Below are positions 7,756 to 17,137 of a stretch of 64,000 bases of DNA, piece after piece. The notes below the pieces were generated by a model. It did no database searches. It was not told the origin of the DNA and saw nothing but the letters and a program-made list of their open reading frames with translations. Position numbers and translations under genes: made by a program. The first letter of the stretch is position 1; each line of letters starts with the position of its first letter. Source of the DNA: an uncultured Gemmatimonadota bacterium (lineage in GTDB: Bacteria; Gemmatimonadota; Gemmatimonadetes; Gemmatimonadales; Gemmatimonadaceae); contig CAIVZZ010000005.1 in assembly GCA_903910555.1 (NCBI GenBank), positions 97,976-161,975 of the forward strand, in the 5' to 3' direction.

Positions 7756-10700
7756 GTGGGACGCCGCCGGCTCGTCGTGCTCCTCAGCGCGATCACGATG
7801 ATGCTGATCGGCGCGGGAGTCGTCGGCGCGCTCATCACCGCAACGCAGAGCGATGGCGGCCGCGCGTGGATTCGCACCCAGCTCGTGCGACTTGCCGGGC
7901 GCGGCGTGCATGGAAGGTTGTTCGTCGGCAATCTCTCGGGGTCGTTCATCACCGACTTTGCGGTGGATTCGGTGGCGATCATCGGACCCGACGATTCGGT
8001 GTTCATTGCGACCGGACCGGCGCACGTGACGTACGATCCGCGCGACTTGATCGACGGGCGCATCATCCTGCGCTCCGTGGAGCTGCAGCACCCGTTCTTC
8101 GTGATTCGCAAAGAGAACGACAATGTCTGGAACTACAACAAGGTTTTCCCTCCGGGGCCAAGCGAGCCGAGCGGTCCGCCACCGTCGCGGAGTGCATTCG
8201 GCGCGATCGTGCAATTCAGAAATGTGCGCATCCGCGGGCTGCAGTTTCAGCTCACGCTGCCGTGGTCACCGGACGACTCGCTGAAGGGTGCGCGCAGGGA
8301 CAGCGCGATCGTGCGCAATCTCGCGGCCAAAGATCAGGAGATTCGCGCGGTTACGGTGAAGGGGAAACGCGGCTACCAGCGCACGACGCGGTGGACCGAA
8401 GGGAATTTCACGTTCAACCGGATCCGCTTTCGCGATCCGCTCCGGCCGGGGCGCCAGTTCGAGATCGCGCGCTTCGACGTCAACGAGCAGTCGCCGCCGT
8501 TCAACATCCGCAACATGCGCGGTCTGGTGCTCTGGCACGGCGATTCCATCACGCTGGACATCCCGCATTTGGAACTGCCCGGGTCGGTGGCGCACGCAAC
8601 CGGGCGGCTCGACTGGGCGAACAACAAGCCGGTGAAATTCGATCTGCGCATCCTCAGCGATTCCGTGTCGCTGAGCGATGTCGCGTGGATCACGTCTGTG
8701 ATTCCGAAGACCGGCGGCGGCTCTGTCGATTTGAGGATCAAGTCCGACAAAGACCCGCGTCTGCTCGATTATGTGATTGCGGCCATGGACCTGCGCACGA
8801 ACGCGTCGCGATTGCGCGGAGCGATGACATTCGCGGTGGGCGGTCCCGTGCTGATCGTGAAGGACTTGGACGTCGATATGCTGCCGCTCGATTTCCAGCT
8901 GATCGACACGATGAACGGCGGGCCGTTTGCGCAGCCATGGAACGGCACGTTCACCGGCAGGCTGCGCGCGCGGGGCGGTCCGGTAAATCATTTTTTCATC
9001 GACGAACTGCGCGTCACGTACGCCGACCGGAATGTGGCCGGCGCGAACTCGGCGTTCGTCGGGACGGGCGAGATGGACATTCTTCGTCCCGCCGACGCGA
9101 CGTTCCATGGATTCCACCTCGCGCTGACCAGGTTCGATTTGCGCACGGCGCAGGCGCTCGACAAAGGCTTCCCGCGTCTCAACGGCACGATTTCGGGCGA
9201 CGCAATTCTCGATTCGATCTGGACCGATGTACGCTTCCGTGAGGCGGACATCACGCATCGCGATGGTGACAGTGACAGCACGGGACAAACGCCGCCGTCG
9301 CGCTTCAAGGGAGAAGGCCGGGTGACGAGCGGCGGCGTGAACCTCGGTTTCGATCTGTCGGTCGCCGCGCTCCCGCTCTCGCTGAATACCATCGCGCTCT
9401 CGTATCCGGGGATCCCGGTGCGCGGCATATACACCGGACCGATTCGGCTGCAGGGCGACATCACCGATTTCAGTGCGACCGCCGATCTCGCCGGCGACGG
9501 CGGGCGACTCCAGCTCGAGGGGCAGTTCGATGCATCCGCGCCGGGTTATCGCGCGTTTGCGCGCGGCTCCGTCGGCAACCTCGACCTTCACTCGGTGATG
9601 GCACGCACCGGCGGCCCCGTGACGAATCTCAACGGACGCTTCGTGACATCGCTCGAGTTTGATTCGCTGCCAAACATGCTCGGTGATGCGCAGTTCTCTA
9701 TTGATCGATCGGTGGTCGATGGTGTGCGCATGTATTCCGGACAGGCCAACCTCCACTTCGCGCGCGGCGCAATGCTGGTCGACACGCTCCGCGTTGAATC
9801 GACAAGCTTCGGACTGACCGCGCACGGCGGACTCGGCCTCGCGTCGACGCGCAGCGATTCGCTCCTGTTCCATGTCGAGATCGACTCGCTCGGCGGACTC
9901 CGGCGCTATCTCGTGAAGGCGCGTCCACCGCGCGACAGCACCGCGCCGCTCGACACGGCCGCGGTCGCCGCTGCGGCGCTCGCCGATTCGCTCGGCGGCT
10001 CCCTCACTGCAAACGGAACGGTCTTCGGAAATCTGTCATCGTTTGGAGTGCGCGCGACCGGAAATGGCACGCAGCTGCGGCTCGGCGCCGTCACGGCGCG
10101 CCAGTTTGCAATCGTCGCGAACCTCAAGGCGCTGCCCGATTCCGCGATGGGCGTGGCAACGTTCACGATCGACACACTGCACGCCGGCTCGCTCGCGTAT
10201 TCACGCGTCTCCGGGCGCGACAGTCTCATTTCTCACAACCGGCAACGCGTGACCGTGTCGGCAAAGTCCGTGCTCGATTCCGCGCGGGCGACGGCCGATG
10301 TCGGCTTCCATGGCGACTCGACGGACATTCGTTTCGACAGCCTCGCGATCACGACGCTGGCGGACAGCTGGTTTCTGCGCCGTCGCGCGCAGATCGAGAT
10401 CGTGAAAGGTTCGGTGACCATCGACTCGATCGCACTGAGCGGCAAGACCGGCGGATCGCTAGCACTGAGCGGCGGCTTTGGTGCGGACTCTGCGCTTTCG
10501 CTCGCGATCCGCACCGACTCCGTTCCGCTCGCCGACATCGGCGAGATGATGCAGGTGCAGGCGCCGTTCGAGGGGACGGTCACGCTGCGTGCCGATCTCA
10601 ACGGAACGCGCGAGAGTCCGCTCCTCAAGTTCGACGGTACGCTTCGGCATGGAGTGTTCCTCGGGCTGCGGCTCGATGAGCTCCGGACGAGCGGCAACTA

Positions 10701-12339
10701 TGCCGCCCGGAGTCTCTCCGCGTCGGTCGAATATTTTCGGCTCGGGCTCCCGGCGGTCCATGGCACGGCCAAACTTCCGATCGACCTCGCATTCAGCGCG
10801 ATCGGCTCGCGGTTGATCGAGTCACCGATAGTAGCGAGCATCCACACCGACAGCGGCGGGATGGCGGTATTCGCGTCGATGTCGAAATCCGTGACCAAGG
10901 CGAATGGATCGCTCGCGCTTGATGCTGACGTGAGCGGCACCTGGAAGCACCCGCTGATCAACGGCGCGCTCATTGTTCACAACGGCGAACTGTCACTCGA
11001 GCCGCTGGGCGCAGTGCACCTCACCGCGGTCGAAGCGAACGTCGCGTTCAAGGGCGACAGCATTTCCGGAAAGATCAGTGCGCACAGCGGCAAGACGAAG
11101 CCGGCAACCGGAGAGCTGTCCGGGTTCGTCGGCATTCGCGACATCCAGAATCCGACGTACAACCTCAAGCTCGTCGCGCAGAGCTTTAACGTGATCGACA
11201 AGGCTCGTTTTGCGACGCTCGATCTCACGGGAACTGTCGCGCTCACCGGAAAAAGCGACGACGCCGTCCTCACGGGTGCGCTGACAGTAGACCGTGGAAA
11301 CATCTTCATCCCCGAGTTGTTCTCCAAGCACGTGATCTCGCTTGACGATCCAGAGTTCTACAAGGTGGTCGACACGACGGCGTTCGAAGACCGCCACCTG
11401 CTTCCTGCGGCGCCGCTGGCATTCATCACGAAGCTTCAGGTTCCCAACCTGACTGTGCAGATGGGCCGTGACGTCTGGCTGCGGTCGTCCGAAGCGAACA
11501 TCAATCTCGGCGGGCAAGTCACGATTCAGCGGCAGTATTCCCAAAAGTCAAAAAACGCGGGACGCGTACAGCTGACGCTCGATGGCACTCTCCAAACGGT
11601 CCGCGGCACGTATCGCCTCGGTCTCGCGCCAGGCGTCTCGCGCACATTCGCCGTTGAGAACGGAAATGTGCGTTTCATCGGCGACGAGGATCTCAACGGG
11701 TATCTCGACATCAACGCGCTGTACGCGGTCAGGCAGTCGAGCTCGCAGGGTGCCCGTCCCGATGTCCGCGTTCGCGTTCACCTCGCCGGCACGCTGCTCT
11801 CGCCGACCATCGAACTGTCGAGCCCGGATTCGCAGCGTGTCTCGCAGGCCGATCTCGTGAGTTATCTCGCGACCGGCCAGCCTAGCAATCAGATCGGCGG
11901 CCCGACCGGCGATTACACATCAACGGCCGTGAACGTGTTTTTGAATTCCGGATTTCAAATCAACACGAGCTTGTGCGACGAGACCGGCTTCAGCGCCGGT
12001 GTGTACGACGCATCGCAGCCTCGCAGCGCGAGCGTGCTCTCCGGAGCGCGCATCAACTGCGGACGGCAACTCGGTGAGAAGGCATTTCTGCGCCTCGACT
12101 ACGGTCTCTGCCGGGTAGGCCAGCTCGTCGGCGGCAACAGCGGCACGAGCGACCCGCTCACCTTTGCCGACGCGATCGGTTTGAAGGTCGACTATCAGCT
12201 CACGACAGTGCTGACGCTCTCCGGCGGTATCGAACCGCCCACGAGCGCAGTGCTCTGCACGAACGACGCGAGCGCGCGCGGCTTCGCACCAACGCCACGG
12301 CAGTTCGGCATCGACCTCCTCAGGCTCTGGCGATTCTAA
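7756..12339 (+). CDS. tamB: TamB-like translocation and assembly module protein (DUF490 family)
   Basis: A large periplasm-spanning protein of the AsmA/TamB bridge superfamily, thought to carry phospholipid or assist assembly between inner and outer membranes. It is 1527 residues from a GTG start. An N-terminal membrane anchor (about 5-30, LVVLLSAITMMLIGAGVVGA) is followed by more than 1000 residues of repeated beta-strand sequence, then a C-terminal TamB/DUF490 domain (about 1150-1527) with GTVALTGKSDDAVLTG- and LNGYLDINALYAV-type stretches, ending in RLWRF. Adjacent to the Omp85 gene, as in proteobacterial tamAB. The histidine-kinase gene begins 2 bp after its stop, so this is one tight unit. 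Confidence 0.92.
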   Translation: MGRRRLVVLLSAITMMLIGAGVVGALITATQSDGGRAWIRTQLVRLAGRGVHGRLFVGNLSGSFITDFAVDSVAIIGPDDSVFIATGPAHVTYDPRDLIDGRIILRSVELQHPFFVIRKENDNVWNYNKVFPPGPSEPSGPPPSRSAFGAIVQFRNVRIRGLQFQLTLPWSPDDSLKGARRDSAIVRNLAAKDQEIRAVTVKGKRGYQRTTRWTEGNFTFNRIRFRDPLRPGRQFEIARFDVNEQSPPFNIRNMRGLVLWHGDSITLDIPHLELPGSVAHATGRLDWANNKPVKFDLRILSDSVSLSDVAWITSVIPKTGGGSVDLRIKSDKDPRLLDYVIAAMDLRTNASRLRGAMTFAVGGPVLIVKDLDVDMLPLDFQLIDTMNGGPFAQPWNGTFTGRLRARGGPVNHFFIDELRVTYADRNVAGANSAFVGTGEMDILRPADATFHGFHLALTRFDLRTAQALDKGFPRLNGTISGDAILDSIWTDVRFREADITHRDGDSDSTGQTPPSRFKGEGRVTSGGVNLGFDLSVAALPLSLNTIALSYPGIPVRGIYTGPIRLQGDITDFSATADLAGDGGRLQLEGQFDASAPGYRAFARGSVGNLDLHSVMARTGGPVTNLNGRFVTSLEFDSLPNMLGDAQFSIDRSVVDGVRMYSGQANLHFARGAMLVDTLRVESTSFGLTAHGGLGLASTRSDSLLFHVEIDSLGGLRRYLVKARPPRDSTAPLDTAAVAAAALADSLGGSLTANGTVFGNLSSFGVRATGNGTQLRLGAVTARQFAIVANLKALPDSAMGVATFTIDTLHAGSLAYSRVSGRDSLISHNRQRVTVSAKSVLDSARATADVGFHGDSTDIRFDSLAITTLADSWFLRRRAQIEIVKGSVTIDSIALSGKTGGSLALSGGFGADSALSLAIRTDSVPLADIGEMMQVQAPFEGTVTLRADLNGTRESPLLKFDGTLRHGVFLGLRLDELRTSGNYAARSLSASVEYFRLGLPAVHGTAKLPIDLAFSAIGSRLIESPIVASIHTDSGGMAVFASMSKSVTKANGSLALDADVSGTWKHPLINGALIVHNGELSLEPLGAVHLTAVEANVAFKGDSISGKISAHSGKTKPATGELSGFVGIRDIQNPTYNLKLVAQSFNVIDKARFATLDLTGTVALTGKSDDAVLTGALTVDRGNIFIPELFSKHVISLDDPEFYKVVDTTAFEDRHLLPAAPLAFITKLQVPNLTVQMGRDVWLRSSEANINLGGQVTIQRQYSQKSKNAGRVQLTLDGTLQTVRGTYRLGLAPGVSRTFAVENGNVRFIGDEDLNGYLDINALYAVRQSSSQGARPDVRVRVHLAGTLLSPTIELSSPDSQRVSQADLVSYLATGQPSNQIGGPTGDYTSTAVNVFLNSGFQINTSLCDETGFSAGVYDASQPRSASVLSGARINCGRQLGEKAFLRLDYGLCRVGQLVGGNSGTSDPLTFADAIGLKVDYQLTTVLTLSGGIEPPTSAVLCTNDASARGFAPTPRQFGIDLLRLWRF

Positions 12340-12341
12340 GC

Positions 12342-15300
12342 ATGAGCGACGCCAAGACCACGGCTGCCGCCGAGGCGCCGACGTTTGATCCGCGGCTGAA
12401 CGAGCTGCTGCTGGAACTGCCCGAGGCGCTCGCGACCGTCGTGCACAATCTTCTGCTGGAGCGCGAGAAACTCGTCGCGCTGGCAGACAGCCGGTCCGAA
12501 CGGCTTCAGCAGCTTCAGGAAGTGAACGCCGCGCTTTCACGATCGCTCGACCGCGATGACGTCGAGCACGAACTCGCGCGGCATGTCGCGCGAATGATCG
12601 CGTGTACGGGTGTCGTCGTCTCGAGGGCTGCGGACGGCGGCGCGTCGTCCGTCGTGCTGCACTGGCGTGACGGTGCCGGCCAGGATGTTGGCGGCGCGGC
12701 ACACGTGCTCGAGGCGATTGCAGAAGCGGAGCGCACGGGCCGGTCCGCGCGATCAGCGCCCGACGCAACACCGGTTCTCGCGATCCCGCTGCGCGTGGGC
12801 TATAAGCTCGTCGGCGTTCTCGCGGTCTATGGCGACGAGTCGCGCGATTTCGGCGGCGATGACGAAGAGCTGCTGACCACACTGAGTTCCACCGCCGCGA
12901 CCGCGCTCGTGAATGTGAATCTCTTTGCCGAGAGTCTGCGCGACAAACGGCAGAGTGAAGCGCTGGCCGCGCTCGCCGCGTCGCTCGGCCAGTCGCTGAA
13001 GCTGTCCGAAGTGCTGCGGCTCTCGCTGAGGCACGCGGCGGCGATTCTCGGTGCGGCGGGCGCGGTGGTGGCGCTGCGGCGGAACGACTTTCTGCACATC
13101 GTCGCGGCCGAGGGAACGGCTGCGGCGGTGCAGGGGATTTACGTGCCGATCGCGGAGAGCAGGATGGGGCGCGCGATGCTCGAAGGACGCTCGCTGATCA
13201 TCAACAATGTTGTTGCAGACGACGAGACGTATGAGCGCACCCGCGCCATCGGGCCTGTTGAGAAAGCCGTGTCCGCGCCGCTGCTCACGCCGGACGGCCC
13301 GATTGGCGTGCTGAGCGTTGCCAACCGCGCGGCGGATTTTACTGAAGAAGACGCACGTGTTCTGGAGCGCCTCGCCGCGCAGCTCGCGCTCGCCGTGGTG
13401 AACGCGCGCTTGTACGAGGAAGCGAGCGACGCGACGCGCGAGCTGACGGTTGCCTTCGACGCGATTGCGGGCGGCGTGGTGGTGCTCGACAGCGAAGGCT
13501 TTATCACGCGGCACAACGCCAAGCTCGCCGCGTTCTCCGGTCTCGCTCCGGGCGAGCCGCTGATCGGGCGCGCGCTTTTTGCGGTGCTCCTCGGAGAATC
13601 GCGCGAGCTCGATGAAACCGACCCGCTCGGCGCGGCGATCCTCCGGCGCGAAGTCGGACGCGGCACGGTGCGGCAGTCGTGGAGCGGAAACGTGTTCGAT
13701 ATCGTCGCGTCACCGCATCCGGCCGGCGGAGCGGTGGTCACGGTCGACGACGTAACGGGCTTTCATGCACTCGCCGAGCGTTACCGGCTGGTGGTCGAAT
13801 CGACGGCGGACGCCATTTTAATTACCGCACGCAATGGCGCGATCGAGTTTGCGAACGACGCGGCGATCACGCTGCTCGCGCCGCAGGGAGCGCTCGACGG
13901 CGTGCCGCTGGCGTCGTTCGTGCCACCAGCGACGATAAAGGAATTCGAGGGACACGTTTCGCGCGCGGTGCGCGGCGAGGCGATGCGGTTCAATGGCTCG
14001 ATCATGCGCGGCGACGGTGAAGAGCGCCGCGTCTCGATGAGCCTCGCGCCGATTCGCGGCGGCGGGCCGGTCACAGGACTGGTCGCGTCGATCCGCGATG
14101 TGAGCGACGAGACGCGTGCGCGTGACGAAGCCGCGGCGGCGAACGCCCGCTATCGCAATCTCGTCGAGGTCGCGTCGGACGCGATCTATACACTCGACGC
14201 CCAGGGAATTTTCACGGCCGCGAATCTGGCCACCGAGACGCTGCTCGGCATTCCGCGCGACGCACTGCTCGGCCGCAGTATCGTGCCCTTTCTCGAGCCG
14301 GCCGAGACGGCGGAACTGCGTGCGCATTTTGCGTCGGCAATCGGCGGCACCGCGCGACGGTACGAATGTCATGTGGTACGGCCGGATGGTACACGCCGCC
14401 TCGTGTCAGTTTCGAATACTCCCATCAAACGCGGCATGCGCGTGATAGGCGTGCTCGGTGTCGCACGTGATGTGACGGACGATCGCGCCCGCGCCGCCGC
14501 ACTGGAGCGCGCCGAAGCGCGGTACACGCGTCTCGTGGAATCGGCGGAAGACGCGATCTGCACCGCGGACGAAGAGGGGAACTTCACCTCGGTGAATCGC
14601 GCGCTTGAGAAAGTGATGGGTCGCGGCCGCGAGGCACTGCTCGGCACGCACTTCACCGAACTCGTCCATGCCGACGAGCGCGGAGAGCTCTGGCTGATGT
14701 TCGTCGCGACACTTGAAGGAAAGCGTCAGCGCCGCGAGATGCACTTCACGAGGGCGGACGGTGTGGAGCGCGTCGCGACCGTGATCACCGCGCCGATTTA
14801 CGAGCATGGGCAGGTCAGCGCGGTGCTGGCAATCATCCGCGACGTGACCGAAGAGCGCATGTTGCTCGAGCAGGTGGTGCGGCGCGAGAAGCTCGCGGCG
14901 CTCGGCGAGCTGGTGGGCGGTGTCGCGCATGAGGTGAACTCGCCGCTCACCGGGATACTCGCGTTCGGTCAAATTCTCCAAATGGAGGGCTCGGCCAATG
15001 AGGAATCGCGCCGGGCGGCGGATACTATAGTAGCGGAGGCGAAACGCGCCGCGCGGATCGTCGGGAAGCTCCTGACGTTTGCCCGGCAGAACCCGCCCGA
15101 GAAGATGCGCACTGAGCTGAATCAGGTGCTCCAGGATACCATTGAACTGCGGCGCTATCCGCTGAAGATGCAGCAGATTGCACTCGTGGTAGAATTCGCC
15201 GGGGACCTGCCCGCAACCTGGGCGGATCCCTTTCAGCTCCAGCAGGTTTTCATCAACTTGCTATCGAACGCGGAGCAGGCTCTGGCCTCGCGTTCAGGGG

Positions 15301-15581
15301 AACGGCGCATCACTGTTCGTACAGGGCTCCGCGGCCGGCAGCTGGTGGCGAGCATCGCCGATACCGGCCCCGGCATTGCGCCGGAGCATCTGCCGCACAT
15401 TTTCAACCCATTCTATACGACAAAACCCCGGGGCGTCGGCACCGGCCTCGGACTATCGATCAGCTTCGGCATCGTGCGCGAACATGGCGGCATATTGCAG
15501 GTTGAATCGGAAACCGGAAAGGGTGCAGTGTTCGAGGTTTTATTGCCGGTCGTGACACCCCCCTCTCAAAGCGGCGAATAG
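12342..15581 (+). CDS. Soluble multi-sensor histidine kinase (two GAF, about four PAS)
   Basis: Cytoplasmic sensor kinase expected to phosphorylate the response regulator encoded 3 bp downstream. In its 1079 residues I see a short coiled-coil start, GAF domains at about 60-195 and 205-355, PAS domains at about 365-470, 480-590, 602-715 and 727-840, a HisKA helix with the phospho-acceptor H863 (VGGVAHEVNSPLTG), and an HATPase with N976, DTGPGI (1007-1012) and GTGLGL (1033-1038). No transmembrane segment is seen, so it senses an internal signal such as redox state, gas or a small ligand. No haem or flavin ligand residues are obvious. NtrB-like in its catalytic part. Confidence 0.93.
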   Translation: MSDAKTTAAAEAPTFDPRLNELLLELPEALATVVHNLLLEREKLVALADSRSERLQQLQEVNAALSRSLDRDDVEHELARHVARMIACTGVVVSRAADGGASSVVLHWRDGAGQDVGGAAHVLEAIAEAERTGRSARSAPDATPVLAIPLRVGYKLVGVLAVYGDESRDFGGDDEELLTTLSSTAATALVNVNLFAESLRDKRQSEALAALAASLGQSLKLSEVLRLSLRHAAAILGAAGAVVALRRNDFLHIVAAEGTAAAVQGIYVPIAESRMGRAMLEGRSLIINNVVADDETYERTRAIGPVEKAVSAPLLTPDGPIGVLSVANRAADFTEEDARVLERLAAQLALAVVNARLYEEASDATRELTVAFDAIAGGVVVLDSEGFITRHNAKLAAFSGLAPGEPLIGRALFAVLLGESRELDETDPLGAAILRREVGRGTVRQSWSGNVFDIVASPHPAGGAVVTVDDVTGFHALAERYRLVVESTADAILITARNGAIEFANDAAITLLAPQGALDGVPLASFVPPATIKEFEGHVSRAVRGEAMRFNGSIMRGDGEERRVSMSLAPIRGGGPVTGLVASIRDVSDETRARDEAAAANARYRNLVEVASDAIYTLDAQGIFTAANLATETLLGIPRDALLGRSIVPFLEPAETAELRAHFASAIGGTARRYECHVVRPDGTRRLVSVSNTPIKRGMRVIGVLGVARDVTDDRARAAALERAEARYTRLVESAEDAICTADEEGNFTSVNRALEKVMGRGREALLGTHFTELVHADERGELWLMFVATLEGKRQRREMHFTRADGVERVATVITAPIYEHGQVSAVLAIIRDVTEERMLLEQVVRREKLAALGELVGGVAHEVNSPLTGILAFGQILQMEGSANEESRRAADTIVAEAKRAARIVGKLLTFARQNPPEKMRTELNQVLQDTIELRRYPLKMQQIALVVEFAGDLPATWADPFQLQQVFINLLSNAEQALASRSGERRITVRTGLRGRQLVASIADTGPGIAPEHLPHIFNPFYTTKPRGVGTGLGLSISFGIVREHGGILQVESETGKGAVFEVLLPVVTPPSQSGE

Positions 15582-15584
15582 CAG

Positions 15585-16940
15585 ATGGCGAGCATTCTTA
15601 TCATTGACGACGAAGTCGCGATCGCCTCGGCGTTCGCAATGTTCTTTCGCCACGACGCGGCACATGTCGTGACGGAGGCGCATTCCGGCATCGATGGAAT
15701 CGAAGCGTACAAACGCGTGCGGCCGGATCTGGTGCTGCTCGATGTGCGCCTGCCGGACATGACCGGCTTCGATGTGCTTTCGAAGATTCGAGAGGACAAT
15801 CCAGCCGTGATCATGGTGACCGCGTATGGCGATGTGCCGATGGCGGTCGATGCGCTCCACCGCGGGGCTGAAAATTTCCTGACGAAGCCGGTGGACTTGA
15901 GCCACCTCGCGGCGGCCGCCGAGCGCGCGCTCGAGAAAGCGTCACTGCGGCGCATGAACCGTTATCTGTCCGATCGCCGCGGCGGCGCGGCCGATCTGCT
16001 ACTCGGCTCGTCGGCGGCGATGCGCGAACTTTCCGCGCAGATCTCGCTGCTAGCGGCGAGCGACCGCACCACAGCGCTGATCGTTGGCGAAAGCGGATCG
16101 GGGAAGGGGCGCGTTGCAGAACTCGTCCACGCACAGAGCCCGCGGTCGGCCAAGCCGTTCGTGCAGGTGAACTGCGCTGCGCTGACCGCCGAATCGCTCG
16201 ATTCGGAATTGTTTGGCGTGGAGTCGTCGACGGATGGCACCGGCGGCCCGACCAAGCGCGGCCTCTTTGAAATTGCCGACGGCGGCACGCTCTTTCTGGA
16301 CGAGATCGGTGATCTCGATTCGCATCTCCAGCCGAAGCTGCTGCGTGTGCTCGAAGGGAAGGGATTCCGCCGTCATGGCGGGACGACCGAGATCACGCCG
16401 AACGTGCGCGTGATCGCGGCGACGAGCAAAGATCTCGTGAACGAAGTGACCACCGGCCGCTTCCGCGAGGATCTGTATTATCGGCTGTCGGTCATGCCGA
16501 TCAACCTGCCGCCGCTGCGTGCGCGGTCACGCGAAGATCTCGTCGATCTCGCCGCGCATCTGCTCGACGAGCTCTCGCCAACGGTTCAGGGTGCGCCGAC
16601 GACACTCGGCGACGACGCGTTGGATTCAATTTTGCGTTACGCGTGGCCGGGTAATATCCGCGAGCTGCGCAACGTCCTCGAACGCGCGATGTTGATGGCG
16701 CGCGGCCAGCCGAAGATCGAGATGCCGCACCTTCCGCGCGAAGTGCAGGGCGCGAGCGGTGCGGATGTCGCGCACCACGTACCGCGCTCGCTCGCCGAAG
16801 TCGAGAAGGCGCACATCGATCGCACGCTGAAGGCAAACGCGCACAATCGTACGCATGCGGCGAAAGAACTCGGCATCTCGCGCGCGACGCTCATCAAGAA
16901 GATCAAGGAGTACAACCTTCTCGACAAACCCCGTTCTTAG
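15585..16940 (+). CDS. NtrC-family response regulator lacking the GAFTGA sigma-54 contact loop
   Basis: A receiver domain (1-120, phospho-acceptor D53) is followed by an AAA+ domain with Walker A GESGSGKG (168-175) and Walker B GTLFLDEIGDL, and a Fis-type helix-turn-helix at the C-terminus (AAKELGISRATLIKKIKEYN). Length is 451. The normal ELFGHEKGAFTGA loop reads ELFGVESSTDGTGGPTKRG (208-226), so the sigma-54-contacting GAFTGA motif is absent, although a normal one is present in the other regulator of this window. Family members without GAFTGA (TyrR, HupR, Rhodobacter NtrC) work with sigma-70. I infer this one does not activate sigma-54. Its partner is the multi-PAS kinase immediately upstream. 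Confidence 0.92.
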   Translation: MASILIIDDEVAIASAFAMFFRHDAAHVVTEAHSGIDGIEAYKRVRPDLVLLDVRLPDMTGFDVLSKIREDNPAVIMVTAYGDVPMAVDALHRGAENFLTKPVDLSHLAAAAERALEKASLRRMNRYLSDRRGGAADLLLGSSAAMRELSAQISLLAASDRTTALIVGESGSGKGRVAELVHAQSPRSAKPFVQVNCAALTAESLDSELFGVESSTDGTGGPTKRGLFEIADGGTLFLDEIGDLDSHLQPKLLRVLEGKGFRRHGGTTEITPNVRVIAATSKDLVNEVTTGRFREDLYYRLSVMPINLPPLRARSREDLVDLAAHLLDELSPTVQGAPTTLGDDALDSILRYAWPGNIRELRNVLERAMLMARGQPKIEMPHLPREVQGASGADVAHHVPRSLAEVEKAHIDRTLKANAHNRTHAAKELGISRATLIKKIKEYNLLDKPRS

Positions 16941-16960
16941 TTCACGAGACCGGAGAAACA

Positions 16961-17137
16961 ATGGCTGAAACAGACGCGATGCAGTGCAGGGCCTGCGGCC
17001 GCACGGAGCGGGCGTCGGAAGGGTATCCCTGCCGCGGCTGCGGTACTTTCATCTGCGTGCTTTGCAATTTGCGCGGTGTCGTGTTCTGCGCTGAGTGTAC
17101 GGCGAAAGGACTCGTCGCGGAACAGTCTCCCGCGTGA
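16961..17137 (+). CDS. Small zinc-binding protein with four CxxC motifs
   Basis: A 58-residue protein reading MAETDAMQCRACGRTERA at its start. It carries eight cysteines as four CxxC pairs (C9/C12, C24/C27, C32/C35, C43/C46), spaced like two interleaved zinc knuckles. A purine-rich GGAGAAAC lies just upstream of the ATG. It sits 20 bp after the regulator gene, and its TGA overlaps the GTG start of the P1 peptidase gene (GTGA), so it is translated in the same unit. The cysteine pattern and the coupled overlap support a real gene. Its partner and function are unknown; an RNA- or protein-binding zinc ribbon is possible. Confidence 0.75.
   Translation: MAETDAMQCRACGRTERASEGYPCRGCGTFICVLCNLRGVVFCAECTAKGLVAEQSPA

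Noticed and set aside
6301..8214. 637-codon minus-strand frame opposite the Omp85 and TamB-like genes
   Set aside because: Antisense shadow; His/Arg/Glu-rich translation with no domain, while the plus strand has clear domains.
8266..9873. 535-codon minus-strand frame inside the TamB-like gene
   Set aside because: Antisense shadow with the same composition artefact.
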